From JAGMDK01 sp023128695 (GTDB lineage Bacteria; Planctomycetota; Phycisphaerae; UBA1845; Fen-1342), in the NCBI GenBank assembly GCA_030628805.1, contig DAOVQG010000086.1:1-15337 (forward strand): a stretch of 15,337 bases of DNA, written 5' to 3'. The notes below the pieces were generated by a model. The model was not told the origin of the DNA, did not search any database, and saw only the letters and a list, made by a program, of their open reading frames with translations. Positions 1-6,726 of this stretch are shown piece after piece (the first letter of the stretch is position 1; every line of letters begins with the position of its first letter). The position numbers were made by a program, and so were the translations under genes.

Positions 1-2
1 CC

Positions 3-509
3 AAACGGCACAGTTACCGCGGCCCGTTCAAGGATCAGCCGGTGCCCCGCGCGGACCTCCAGCGGATCGTCCAGGCCGGCCTCCAGGCCCCCTCCGGCAA
101 GAACGCCCAGACCACCACCTTCGTCATCGTCGACGAGGCCGAGCTGGTGCGGAAAATCGGCTCCTTGCACGCCAGCAACAAAGCCGTCCAGCAGGCCCAG
201 GCCCTGATCGCCTGCATCGTGGACACCCGGCCCGAGCCCGTCCACGAGGGTCACGACTTCCAAATCGAAGACTGCGCGGCGGCGGTCGAGAACATGCTGC
301 TCGCGGTGACCGCCCTCGGCTACGCGACCGTCTGGATCGACGGCTGGCTGCGGGTCCAGGACCGCGCGGAGAAGATCACGAATCTCTTGGGCCTGCCCGC
401 CGGGAAGGTCATCCGGGTCCTCCTGCCCCTCGGCGTGCCGGAAGAAACTTGGCCGCGGAAAGAGAAGCAGCCCTTCGAGGCCCGGGCGTGGTTCAACCGC
501 TACGGGTAG
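3..509 (+). CDS. Nitroreductase-family FMN oxidoreductase, 5' partial
   Basis: The reading frame is open from the left edge, so the true start lies outside the window; a GTG at 42 is in frame but falls inside a conserved motif and is not the start. The visible protein opens with RHSYRGPF, the Arg-rich N-terminal FMN phosphate-binding motif of the nitroreductase family, followed by APSGKNAQ, the second hallmark. Further on are EDCAAAVENMLLAV with GYATVWI, the helix and strand that build the FMN pocket, and a C-terminal LPLGVPEE segment ending in ARAWFNRYG. Family members are cytoplasmic flavoproteins, usually dimers, that reduce nitroaromatics, quinones or related substrates with NAD(P)H; the substrate cannot be told here. 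About 168 residues are visible, so only some 5 to 20 are missing if the length is typical. The gene is followed by a 540 bp repeat-rich gap and is not obviously linked to the next gene. Confidence 0.88.
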   Translation, partial: KRHSYRGPFKDQPVPRADLQRIVQAGLQAPSGKNAQTTTFVIVDEAELVRKIGSLHASNKAVQQAQALIACIVDTRPEPVHEGHDFQIEDCAAAVENMLLAVTALGYATVWIDGWLRVQDRAEKITNLLGLPAGKVIRVLLPLGVPEETWPRKEKQPFEARAWFNRYG

Positions 510-579
510 CTCGCCCAGACCACGGCTGATCTCGACTACCGATTCGAGCGGTCAGAGACCGGTCCCACAAGAGAAGGGA

Positions 580-607
580 ATGTAGCGGCCGGGCTCCGTA
601 CCGGCCG
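580..607. repeat. Palindromic repeat, TGTAGCGGCCGG family (copy 1)
   Basis: The core is a perfect 7 bp stem, CGGCCGG and CCGGCCG, around a loop GCTCCGTA, preceded by TGTAG. The same unit occurs in reverse orientation at 7838-7865 and 7932-7960. A truncated copy lies at 5725-5740, and a stem-compensated variant occurs three times at 12170-12287. The function is unknown; it is a REP-like palindromic unit. Confidence 0.85.
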
Positions 608-610
608 GAC

Positions 611-650
611 CACCGGCTGGAAGCCGGTGCCACACGACGCCGGTGCCACA
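611..650. repeat. Hairpin plus short direct repeat (GCCGGTGCCACA)
   Basis: CACCGGCT at 611-618 pairs perfectly with AGCCGGTG at 622-629 around the loop GGA. The segment GCCGGTGCCACA then occurs twice in direct orientation (623-634 and about 639-650). No other copy of this unit is seen in the window. Confidence 0.7.
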
Positions 651-703
651 TGCCGTGCCGGCCGATACACGCTAAACACGCACTTAGAAACGGGAATAAA
701 CCC

Positions 704-761
704 GAAGAGCCACGGACTTCAGTCCGCGCGGGGCCGCGCGGGCTGAAGCCCGCGGCTCTTC
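704..761. repeat. Inverted pair of SRGLQPAR-type palindromic units
   Basis: Two 28 bp arms (704-731 and 734-761) are inverted relative to each other with a 2 bp spacer and match at 25 of 28 positions. Each arm is itself a hairpin: CGGAC-TTCA-GTCCG in the left arm, CGGGC-TGAA-GCCCG in the right. The substitutions in the left arm keep its internal stem paired. Related units lie at 5673-5720 and 7619-7791. In one frame the unit encodes the spurious peptide SRGLQPAR. Confidence 0.88.
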
Positions 762-801
762 TTCAAGGTGGGATGGTCGTGCAATTTATTTAAACACAGT
801 A

Positions 802-919
802 CTAGAGCAATTTCAGAAAAAGTCCGTTGCTGGGGGAGGGCGAACCTCCCGGTGAGCCGCGGCTCGGCAGGAGCCTCGCCCTCCCGCTGGACGCCGGATT
901 TTTTTTGAAACGGCTCTAG
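802..919. mobile_element. MITE-like palindromic element with CTAGAGC ends (copy A)
   Basis: This 118 bp element begins with CTAGAGC and ends with GCTCTAG. The terminal inverted repeats run about 24 bp: the left end reads CTAGAGC-AA-TTTCAG and then A-rich to GTCCG, the right end (complement) CTAGAGC-CG-TTTCA and then A-rich to TCCGG. The interior (834-885) is a large imperfect palindrome of the GGGAGGGCGAGGC type. A second copy lies in the opposite orientation at 14250-14388: the outer 26 bp on one side are identical and the outer 37 bp on the other side differ at 5 positions. It encodes no transposase, so it would be non-autonomous. CTAG or the inner TA could be a target duplication, but the ends are themselves palindromic, so this cannot be settled here. 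Confidence 0.75.
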
Positions 920-1051
920 AATCCGCGCCGTGGCAACAGCGGGCAACAAACCCCGCGGGCGGACTTGTATAGCTAGACTTCCTAGTAAAGACTATCCGAT
1001 GTCGAAGCCGCGCCGCGGCTTGCTTCGAGGACCGCTTGGCAGGAGTACGCC

Positions 1052-1576
1052 GTGAACCAGCGCCACCTGGAGTTCTTCGGGCCCGACCTCGGGCGCGGGC
1101 CGTTCAGCCCCCACCGGATAGAGACCGCCGCCGTTCAGATCGCCACCGCCCTGGCCCAGGTCCGGGCCCCGCTGACGCGCTCGGACGAGGACCTCTTCGA
1201 TCACGCCGACTTTATTCGGCAAATGGCCGACCGGCTGGCCCCGGACTGGGCCGCGCAGATTTCAATCGACGTTGGCGAAGAGAGCTCGAACACCGTCCAG
1301 ACAACAATCCGGGCCTCGGTCGGGACCTACAGCCTGATCGACTGCTGGCTGGCCGACGACGGCGGCGGCGGTCTCACCGTGATCGCTCCGAGCTCGGTCA
1401 CCTTCAACACCGGCACCGTGCTCGAAACCATCACCGCCAACAAACGCTTCCTCCTCATCACCCCGACCAACGGGGTTATCAACGTGGACGTCGCGTACGG
1501 CGCTACCAAGACCTGGCGCTGGGGCGTGAGCCGGTACGGCCGCGTTTATTACTCCACGGCGCTGACCTTCAGCTAA
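1052..1576 (+). CDS. Hypothetical protein, 174 aa, beta-rich C-terminal half
   Basis: I do not recognise this protein. The GTG start is chosen because AGGAG lies 6 bp upstream (1041-1045). The N-terminal 80 residues look helical and hydrophilic (IETAAVQIATALAQV; FDHADFIRQMADRLAPDW). From about residue 85 the sequence alternates in a way typical of beta strands, with a glycine run in ADDGGGGLTV and a TGTVLETITANKRFLLIT segment, and it ends in YGRVYYSTALTFS. There is no signal peptide, membrane segment or cysteine cluster. The C-terminal pattern is reminiscent of Ig-like or tail-associated domains of phage structural proteins, but that is a weak impression and not an assignment. A second small gene starts 45 bp downstream on the same strand, and the two may be co-transcribed. 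Confidence 0.6.
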   Translation: MNQRHLEFFGPDLGRGPFSPHRIETAAVQIATALAQVRAPLTRSDEDLFDHADFIRQMADRLAPDWAAQISIDVGEESSNTVQTTIRASVGTYSLIDCWLADDGGGGLTVIAPSSVTFNTGTVLETITANKRFLLITPTNGVINVDVAYGATKTWRWGVSRYGRVYYSTALTFS

Positions 1577-1621
1577 CCCGGTTGTTCACCGCCGAGAACG
1601 CAGAGCCCGCTGAGACTAGAT

Positions 1622-1858
1622 ATGTCAACGAAAGGCATCGAGTTGCCGTACCCCAAGCCCGGGCCGGCGGTAGAAATGCCCGGGGTATATGTGCTGCCTA
1701 TCGAAGTGCTCAATCGATATGCACCGCCCTGGATCGTCGAAGGACGCCTCGTTCGGGCGCTTGCCCCACACCCGGATCGCGACGATTTGCTCTACGTCAC
1801 CACGGAGGCCCCGGACACGCTTTCGTTCTTGCCGGACCCGGGGGTCGAGTTGGATTGA
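1622..1858 (+). CDS. Hypothetical small protein, 78 aa
   Basis: This is a small unrecognised protein beginning MSTKGIELPYPKPGPAVEMP and ending LPDPGVELD. It is rich in proline and acidic residues, with a central GVYVLPIEVLNRY segment and LLYVTTEAPDTLSFL near the end. No signal peptide, membrane helix or known motif is visible. It starts at an ATG 45 bp after the 174 aa gene and has only a weak purine-rich stretch (GAGA) upstream. It ends 26 bp before the convergent mutS2 stop codon. The tandem arrangement suggests a shared transcript with the preceding gene. It is called a gene because it fills the gap cleanly without overlap, and because its amino-acid composition is less arginine-skewed than the GC-driven shadow frames on the other strands. 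Confidence 0.45.
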   Translation: MSTKGIELPYPKPGPAVEMPGVYVLPIEVLNRYAPPWIVEGRLVRALAPHPDRDDLLYVTTEAPDTLSFLPDPGVELD

Positions 1859-1884
1859 GGGTTGTGATACCTGTGATTCTTTCT

Positions 1885-4362
1885 TCAGGCTTGTGATTCC
1901 GGCTCAGGCTGGGGGCCTGGCTCGGGGGTGGGGGCTTCCACTCCCTCCGCGGGTTGAGTCGGCGTCGGACTGTCGCTATCCGCCGGGGAGGATTCGCCCT
2001 GAGCCGGCGCGGCTGGTTGTGACGGAGCCGAGGACACCTCGGGGGGCATCGCCTTGCTTTTTGCGCTTTTCGGCGTGGGTCTTGGCCGCGGTTTCTGAGG
2101 GCGTTTCGGCTGCGGCGGGAAGGCCAAGCCGTCGAAGGGCACCTCGACCTCGAGCAGGCCCATATTCACGATCGCCAACTTTTTGGACAGTTTAAGGCGC
2201 ACGACGCGCCCTTCGCGATGGAAACGCTGGACATAGACCGGGTCCATCGGCTGAAGCGCCGTGGCCTGTTCCTCAGTCAACGATGGCATAGGCGGTCGGC
2301 GTTTCTGTTCTCTCTGCCGGGACTGCTCGGCACGAGCCGAGTCTGCCCGTTTCCCGTCCTGAGACACGACGGGCCTGGGCTGGCGAGCACGTTGCGTTTT
2401 CTCACGCCGGGGTGGCGGTGGCGTTGGCTTAGGCCGCGGCCGCGGGGGTGGGGCCGGCGTCCGGGGCGGCAGCACGTCGCCAAGCGGCACCTCCACCGAA
2501 AACGTTCCCACGTCCACCTCAGCGCGCTGTTGGTCGAGACGCATCCGCACAATTTTGCCGTCGCGATCGAAGTTGCGCACCCGGACCGCGTCGCCGGTCT
2601 GCAAGTGGACCACTCGCTGGACCCACTGTTGAAAATCCGACTGCTGTTGTTCGAGCGTGGCGCGGGCCGCCACCGCCTCGCCCTGCTTCCGATCGGCTTC
2701 GAGCCGGGCGGTTTCCGCCTCCTTCCGAGCGTGCTCCGCCTGCCGTTTGACGACCCGTGTGCCCTCGAGGGCGGCATGTAGGGCCCGCGCCTTGCGTGAC
2801 AAACTGCGGTAGGCGACACTGACCAGGCGACGGGGCATCCCCAGCCGGCCGGCGATCTCGATTGCATTGCTGCTGCCGGGCTCGCCTAGCGAAAGGTGGA
2901 AGGTCGGCTGAAGCGTCTTGGCATCGAATTCCACACAGGCGTTTTCCGCCCGCGCACGGGTCAGGGCGTAACCCTTCAGGGCCCCCAGGTGCGTGGTCGC
3001 AATACAGCGGCAGCGCAAGCGCAACAATTCGTCCAGAATCGCGCGGCCGAGGGCGGCCCCTTCGTCCGGGTCCGTGCCGGCCCCCAACTCGTCGATCAGC
3101 AGCAGGGCCCGCGGTCCCGCGTGACGCAGCATGTCGAGGAGGCGCGTCAGGTGGCCGCTGAACGTGCTCAGCGACTGCTGCATGCTCTGCTCGTCGCCGA
3201 CGTCGATCAGCACGTTGCCGAAGACGCCGAGTTCGGAGCCGGCCGCGACCGGGATGGGCAGCCCCGCCTGCACCATCAGGCAAAGCAGGCCGACCGTCTT
3301 GAGCGTCACGGTTTTGCCGCCGGTGTTCGGCCCGGTGATGATCAACAGGTTGAAATCCACCCCCAGCCGGTAGTCGATCGGGACGATCTCGGCGGGCGTT
3401 TCGCCGGCCGCACGTTTCTGCCGGGCCATTTCGAGCAACAGCGGGTGGCGGGCTTCGCGGACGCTGAGCGTGCCCTCATCGTTGATTTGCGGGCAGCGCG
3501 CCGCGAACTCCTCCGCGAAGCGGACCTTGGCGGCGATCAAATCGATGACCGCCAGCGTTTCAAGCGTCTTGTGAATCTCGCGGCCGTTGAGGTGAATCTC
3601 GTGTGCCAAGTCCCACAGCAGCCGTCCGATTTCCTCCTGCTCCTCGCTGCGCAGATTGCTGATGCGGTTGTTGAGCTCGACGACTTCGCTCGGCTCGACG
3701 TACAGCGTCGCCCCGCTGTCCGACGTGCGGTGCACGATCCCCGGCAGGCGGCCGCGATACTCAGTCCGGAGCGGCACCACCAGCCGGTCGCCGTGGAAGG
3801 TGTGATTCGGATATTGCAGCAGCCGCCGCACGTTGGGTTCGCGCAGCAGGCGGGCGACGGTCTGGTCGATCTGCCGAGACGCCTCCTCGATCTCGGCGCG
3901 GATGCGTTGCAGCTTCGGACTGGCATCGTTCCGCACCCGGCCGCGCTCGTCGATCACCGTCCCGATCCGGTCGGCGATCGTGCGAAAATCTCCCACCCGG
4001 CCGGCCAAGTGCCGCAGTTCGGGATAGTCTTCGGGCAGGTCACGCAGGTACTCGCTCACGGAGTGTGTCCCGGTCAGCGTGGTGCCGATCCGAGCTACTT
4101 CCTCGACCGTGACGCGGAGCGGCGGCGCGCAGCGCTGCAACACCTCCCGCACGTCGGTTATTCCGCCGAACGGCGGCATCCCGCGCTGCTCGGCCAGCCG
4201 CTGCAACTCCGTTACTTGCGCCAGCCAACGTTTGACGAGAGTCACGCGGATAGCCGGCCGGATGTTGGCCGCCAGCGAACGACCGAGCCCGCAGAGCGCG
4301 AATCCGGCCAGAATCTCGCGGATGCGGTGGAAGTCGAGACATTCGAGTGAGTGTACGTCCAT
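1885..4362 (-). CDS. mutS2: MutS2 family ATPase lacking Smr, with two KOW-like segments
   Basis: The protein has 825 residues and starts at the ATG MDVHSLECLDF; the frame stays open upstream, but that part overlaps the divergent gene and does not look like MutS2. MutS2 proteins are dimeric ATPases that in Bacillus act on collided ribosomes and in Helicobacter limit recombination. Visible parts: core and clamp region (about 1-300); Walker A GPNTGGKT (344-351); STFSGHL signature; Walker B LLLIDELGAG with D424 and E425; ATTHLGALKGY switch; a charged coiled coil (about 525-585); a KOW-like segment at 590-630. MutS2 then normally ends in an Smr nuclease domain. Here there is a Pro/Arg-rich linker (631-705), a second KOW-like segment (706-746) and a Pro/Ser/Glu-rich tail. 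No Smr HGxG motif is found in any frame near the 3' end. Family assignment is secure; the altered function is inferred. Confidence 0.93.
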   Translation of the reverse strand: MDVHSLECLDFHRIREILAGFALCGLGRSLAANIRPAIRVTLVKRWLAQVTELQRLAEQRGMPPFGGITDVREVLQRCAPPLRVTVEEVARIGTTLTGTHSVSEYLRDLPEDYPELRHLAGRVGDFRTIADRIGTVIDERGRVRNDASPKLQRIRAEIEEASRQIDQTVARLLREPNVRRLLQYPNHTFHGDRLVVPLRTEYRGRLPGIVHRTSDSGATLYVEPSEVVELNNRISNLRSEEQEEIGRLLWDLAHEIHLNGREIHKTLETLAVIDLIAAKVRFAEEFAARCPQINDEGTLSVREARHPLLLEMARQKRAAGETPAEIVPIDYRLGVDFNLLIITGPNTGGKTVTLKTVGLLCLMVQAGLPIPVAAGSELGVFGNVLIDVGDEQSMQQSLSTFSGHLTRLLDMLRHAGPRALLLIDELGAGTDPDEGAALGRAILDELLRLRCRCIATTHLGALKGYALTRARAENACVEFDAKTLQPTFHLSLGEPGSSNAIEIAGRLGMPRRLVSVAYRSLSRKARALHAALEGTRVVKRQAEHARKEAETARLEADRKQGEAVAARATLEQQQSDFQQWVQRVVHLQTGDAVRVRNFDRDGKIVRMRLDQQRAEVDVGTFSVEVPLGDVLPPRTPAPPPRPRPKPTPPPPRREKTQRARQPRPVVSQDGKRADSARAEQSRQREQKRRPPMPSLTEEQATALQPMDPVYVQRFHREGRVVRLKLSKKLAIVNMGLLEVEVPFDGLAFPPQPKRPQKPRPRPTPKSAKSKAMPPEVSSAPSQPAAPAQGESSPADSDSPTPTQPAEGVEAPTPEPGPQPEPESQA

Positions 4363-4457
4363 GTTTAAGATTGCATCCGGGGATCGAACTTGCCAAAATG
4401 CAGAATCGCGGCGTCGGCCGTTAAACCGTCGCTGCCCACTATTGTATCGGTTAGGGT

Positions 4458-5630
4458 ATGCGAAATTCGCCGTCATATACAAGGGTGCTGTCAACGTTCT
4501 TTGCATTGGCCCTCGTGCAACTTTCCGGCCAGGCCCCGGCCGCGCCACCCCAGGGGAGGGATGCCCAACCGGTGCAATTGTCCCCGGCACAACCCCCGCC
4601 GGTGCGGGAAACCGATCTGGAAAAAGCCGCGTTGCCGGAGGTGAGCGGCGTCGAGCAGCGCCCCGGCGACCCTGAGGCTGCCATCGTGAGCCTGGCACGA
4701 GCCGTCGCGAAACGACCTGAGGAGGTCCGCTACCCGCTGGAGCTCGCGCGCGCCCTGCTCGCGGCCGAGCGCCCACGGCAGGCCGAAGCCGTGTTGAACC
4801 GGGCTTTACCCCGGTTTCCGAACCATGCTGGGCTTCGGCTGGCATGGATCGACGCCGCGCTGGCGCAGAGGCGGTACGCCACGGCCCTGGAGCGTGTCCG
4901 TACGGCGACAGCGCGGCAGGTTGAACGCCCCGCGCTTCAATTTCGGGCCGCACAAGGCTATTTTCACCTCGGACAAGTGCTTGGGGCAGCCGAGGTTCGT
5001 GCGGTGCCGGGCGGGCGGGCCGGGCAGTTCGTCGGCAAGCGTTTGCTGGTCGAAGCGCGGCTGCGGCCCGATCATTTTCTGTGCTGCCCGCCGCGGTCGG
5101 CCTATTACCAACTCCGCCAGGCGCTCGACGCGGGGCTCGACGAGCCGGCCGCCCATGTCCTTCACGCCCGCATCTGGCAACGTCTGGGACGCCCCCAGAT
5201 CGGTCTTGCGGTCCTCAAGAGCCGCGCCGTGGTGCTGCTGGCACAACCGGACGAGTCCGTGCTGGCGGCGTTCTCGGAACTGGCGTGCGAGACCGGAGCG
5301 CTGTCCGATTATCTGCGTTTTGAACGAATGCGGGCGGATCGCCAACCCGAATCTCGCCTGGAAATCCTCTTCGCGGCCTATCTGACCGTGGCCGAAAGTT
5401 ACAACCAGCGCGGCGAGGAAATCCTGTACATCCACTGGCTCCAGCGTGCCGCGCGGCTTCGTCCGGGCGATCTGGGCGTCATCCTCCGTTTGGCTGACGC
5501 GGAGTGGGCGGCTGGTCAGCCGGCGCGGGCGGCGCCCTGGTATTGCCGACTCCTGCGCCTGGAGCCCGACCACCCGGAGCGTGGGCGGATCGCGGCCCGC
5601 CTGGCCGAAACCGCCGGGGCAAACCCCTGA
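4458..5630 (+). CDS. Secreted TPR-like repeat protein, 390 aa
   Basis: The N-terminus has a basic start (MRNSPSYTR), a hydrophobic stretch (VLSTFFALALVQLSG) and a likely cleavage site near QAPAA, so the protein is probably exported. A Pro/Gln-rich linker follows. From about residue 70 the sequence consists of helical pairs typical of tetratricopeptide or Sel1-like solenoids: PEEVRYPLELARALLAAERPRQAEAVL, then PNHAGLRLAWIDAALAQRRYATAL, and near the end PGDLGVILRLADAEWAAGQPARAAPWYCRLLRLEPDHP. Such proteins are scaffolds for protein-protein contacts; the partner is unknown. The central part (about 160-210, around HFLCCPPRS) is less regular. It is divergent from mutS2 with a 95 bp gap that must hold both promoters; no clear -10/-35 pair could be assigned. 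A short GGG just before the ATG is the only Shine-Dalgarno candidate. Confidence 0.8.
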   Translation: MRNSPSYTRVLSTFFALALVQLSGQAPAAPPQGRDAQPVQLSPAQPPPVRETDLEKAALPEVSGVEQRPGDPEAAIVSLARAVAKRPEEVRYPLELARALLAAERPRQAEAVLNRALPRFPNHAGLRLAWIDAALAQRRYATALERVRTATARQVERPALQFRAAQGYFHLGQVLGAAEVRAVPGGRAGQFVGKRLLVEARLRPDHFLCCPPRSAYYQLRQALDAGLDEPAAHVLHARIWQRLGRPQIGLAVLKSRAVVLLAQPDESVLAAFSELACETGALSDYLRFERMRADRQPESRLEILFAAYLTVAESYNQRGEEILYIHWLQRAARLRPGDLGVILRLADAEWAAGQPARAAPWYCRLLRLEPDHPERGRIAARLAETAGANP

Positions 5631-5672
5631 TACTACAACGCGAGGGTGCCCAACCTATCCGCCCGGGGCACT

Positions 5673-5720
5673 GAAGAGCCGCGGGCTTTAGCCCGCGCGG
5701 ACTGAAGTCCGCGGCTCGTC
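5673..5720. repeat. SRGLQPAR-type palindromic unit with partial inverted partner
   Basis: A unit beginning GAAGAGCCGCGGGC at 5673-5700 is followed directly by a shortened inverted partner (5701-5720, ACTGAAGTCCGCGGCTC). The outer GAGCCGCGG and CCGCGGCTC pair perfectly. The partner carries GGAC and GTCC instead of GGGC and GCCC, a stem-preserving change also seen at 704-731. It lies in the convergent gap between the TPR gene and trpC. Confidence 0.85.
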
Positions 5721-5724
5721 GTAC

Positions 5725-5803
5725 GGCCGGTACGGAGCAGCCGGGAGGGCGAGGCTCCTGCCGAGCCGCAGCGTCGTAGGCTCAGCGGGAGCTTCGCCCT
5801 CCC
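5725..5803. repeat. Truncated CGGCCGGTACGG unit fused to a GGGAGGGCGAGGC palindrome
   Basis: Positions 5725-5740 match the first 16 bases of the repeat seen at 7838-7865. At 5743-5803 is an imperfect palindrome opening GGGAGGGCGAGGCTCCTGCC and closing with GCTTCGCCCTCCC. It is the same family as the core of the MITE-like elements (834-885, 14284-14335), but here without the CTAGAGC ends. It could help to terminate the two transcripts that meet in this gap; no T-run is adjacent. Confidence 0.8.
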
Positions 5804-5886
5804 ATTCTTGCATGGTGGACGGCGTCCCCGCTAATCCGTGAAGAACCTTTTTCTACGCCCCGGCTCGGGAACCGCCGTGCGGTCGG

Positions 5887-6690
5887 TCATCCAAACAGCT
5901 CCCGGATCGTCCGCCGCGGATCCCCGCTGCGTATCAGCGTCTCTCCCACCAAAAGAGCCCGGGCCCCGGCGGCGTGCATCCGCTCGATGTCCTTGCGCGT
6001 CTTGATCCCGCTCTCGGCCACGATCGGCAGGCCCGGCGAGATCAGCCGCGCCAACTCTTCCGTCGTCGTGAGGTCCACCCGTTGGGCCTGCAAGTCGCGA
6101 TTGTTGATCCCTAGCAGAACCCCTTCGTGCATGCAATCCTGCATGGTTTGCAGGACCTTGAGCAAACGTTCGCGAGTGTGCACCTCCAACAGCACCCACA
6201 GCTCCAGTGACCGGGCCAGCGTGATTAGTTCGGCCGCCAGTGATAGGTCCAGCGCGTCCGCGATCACCAGGACCGCGTCCGCCCCATAGGCGCGGCTCTC
6301 GTGCATCTGATAGGGATCGACCAGGAAGTCCTTGCGCAGGACCGGCAGCCCGACGACCGCCTTGATCTGTTTGATGTGGTCGAGATGGCCGCCGAAGTAT
6401 TTTTCATCGGTGAGCACGCTCAGGGCGTGGGCTCCGCCGGCGGCGTACTGTCGCGCGAGCGCAACCGGGTCGAAATCCGGCCGGAGCAACCCCGCCGACG
6501 GACTGGCGCGTTTGATTTCGGCGATCAGATTCGGCCCGCCGCGCCGCGGGACGGTCACCGCGCCGTAGAAATTGCGGCAGGGCAGGAGATAGCCCGGTCG
6601 CGATTTCAGGATTTCCAGCGGACGCGCTTGGCGGGCCCGCTCGACTTCGCCGCGTTTGTGCGTGAGAATCTCGTCGAGGACGTTCGGCAT
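5887..6690 (-). CDS. trpC: Indole-3-glycerol phosphate synthase
   Basis: The enzyme closes the indole ring of carboxyphenylamino-deoxyribulose 5-phosphate, with loss of CO2 and water, in tryptophan synthesis in the cytoplasm. At 267 residues it is the usual length for a monofunctional TrpC. All family active-site positions are present in a TIM-barrel order: LIAEIKRASPS with E58 and K60, LTDEKYFGG (93-101), LPVLRKDFLVD with K120, LLEVH with E169, GINNRDL (194-200), IVAESGI with E226 and S227, and ALLVGETLI (245-253) in the phosphate-binding turn. The ATG start has a GGGG stretch about 6 bp upstream. The gene stands alone: it is divergent from a membrane protease gene with only 36 bp between the starts, and no other trp gene is in the window. 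No trp leader or attenuator could be seen in so short a gap. Confidence 0.97.
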   Translation of the reverse strand: MPNVLDEILTHKRGEVERARQARPLEILKSRPGYLLPCRNFYGAVTVPRRGGPNLIAEIKRASPSAGLLRPDFDPVALARQYAAGGAHALSVLTDEKYFGGHLDHIKQIKAVVGLPVLRKDFLVDPYQMHESRAYGADAVLVIADALDLSLAAELITLARSLELWVLLEVHTRERLLKVLQTMQDCMHEGVLLGINNRDLQAQRVDLTTTEELARLISPGLPIVAESGIKTRKDIERMHAAGARALLVGETLIRSGDPRRTIRELFG

Positions 6691-6726
6691 ACCGAACCCC
6701 TTTTTAGCTAACAGTCCGCCGCCCGA

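Larger units (their letters stand above)
510..1051. other. Intergenic region rich in repeats
   Basis: This 542 bp gap separates the nitroreductase gene from the next gene on the same strand. It holds four repeat structures, listed separately at 580-607, 611-650, 704-761 and 802-919. The remaining DNA (about 920-1040) shows no convincing gene; it contains two CTAG tetramers near 972-985. The short open frames here arise from repeat DNA. A strong ribosome binding site (AGGAG, 1041-1045) for the next gene closes the region. Confidence 0.7.

Noticed and set aside
719..949. A 76-codon minus-strand frame with the peptide GEAPAEPRL
   Set aside because: It runs through palindromic repeat DNA (704-761 and 802-919); such peptides are artefacts of these repeats.
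2896..4350. A 484-codon open frame on the plus strand, opposite mutS2
   Set aside because: It is antisense to the strongly conserved MutS2 core, has biased Arg/Gln/Ala composition with no motif, and is explained by high GC reducing stop codons.
4363..4953. Extension of the mutS2 frame upstream of the chosen ATG
   Set aside because: The extra 197 residues are Pro/Arg-rich, overlap the divergent TPR gene and lie before the typical MutS2 N-terminus MDVHSLECLDF.
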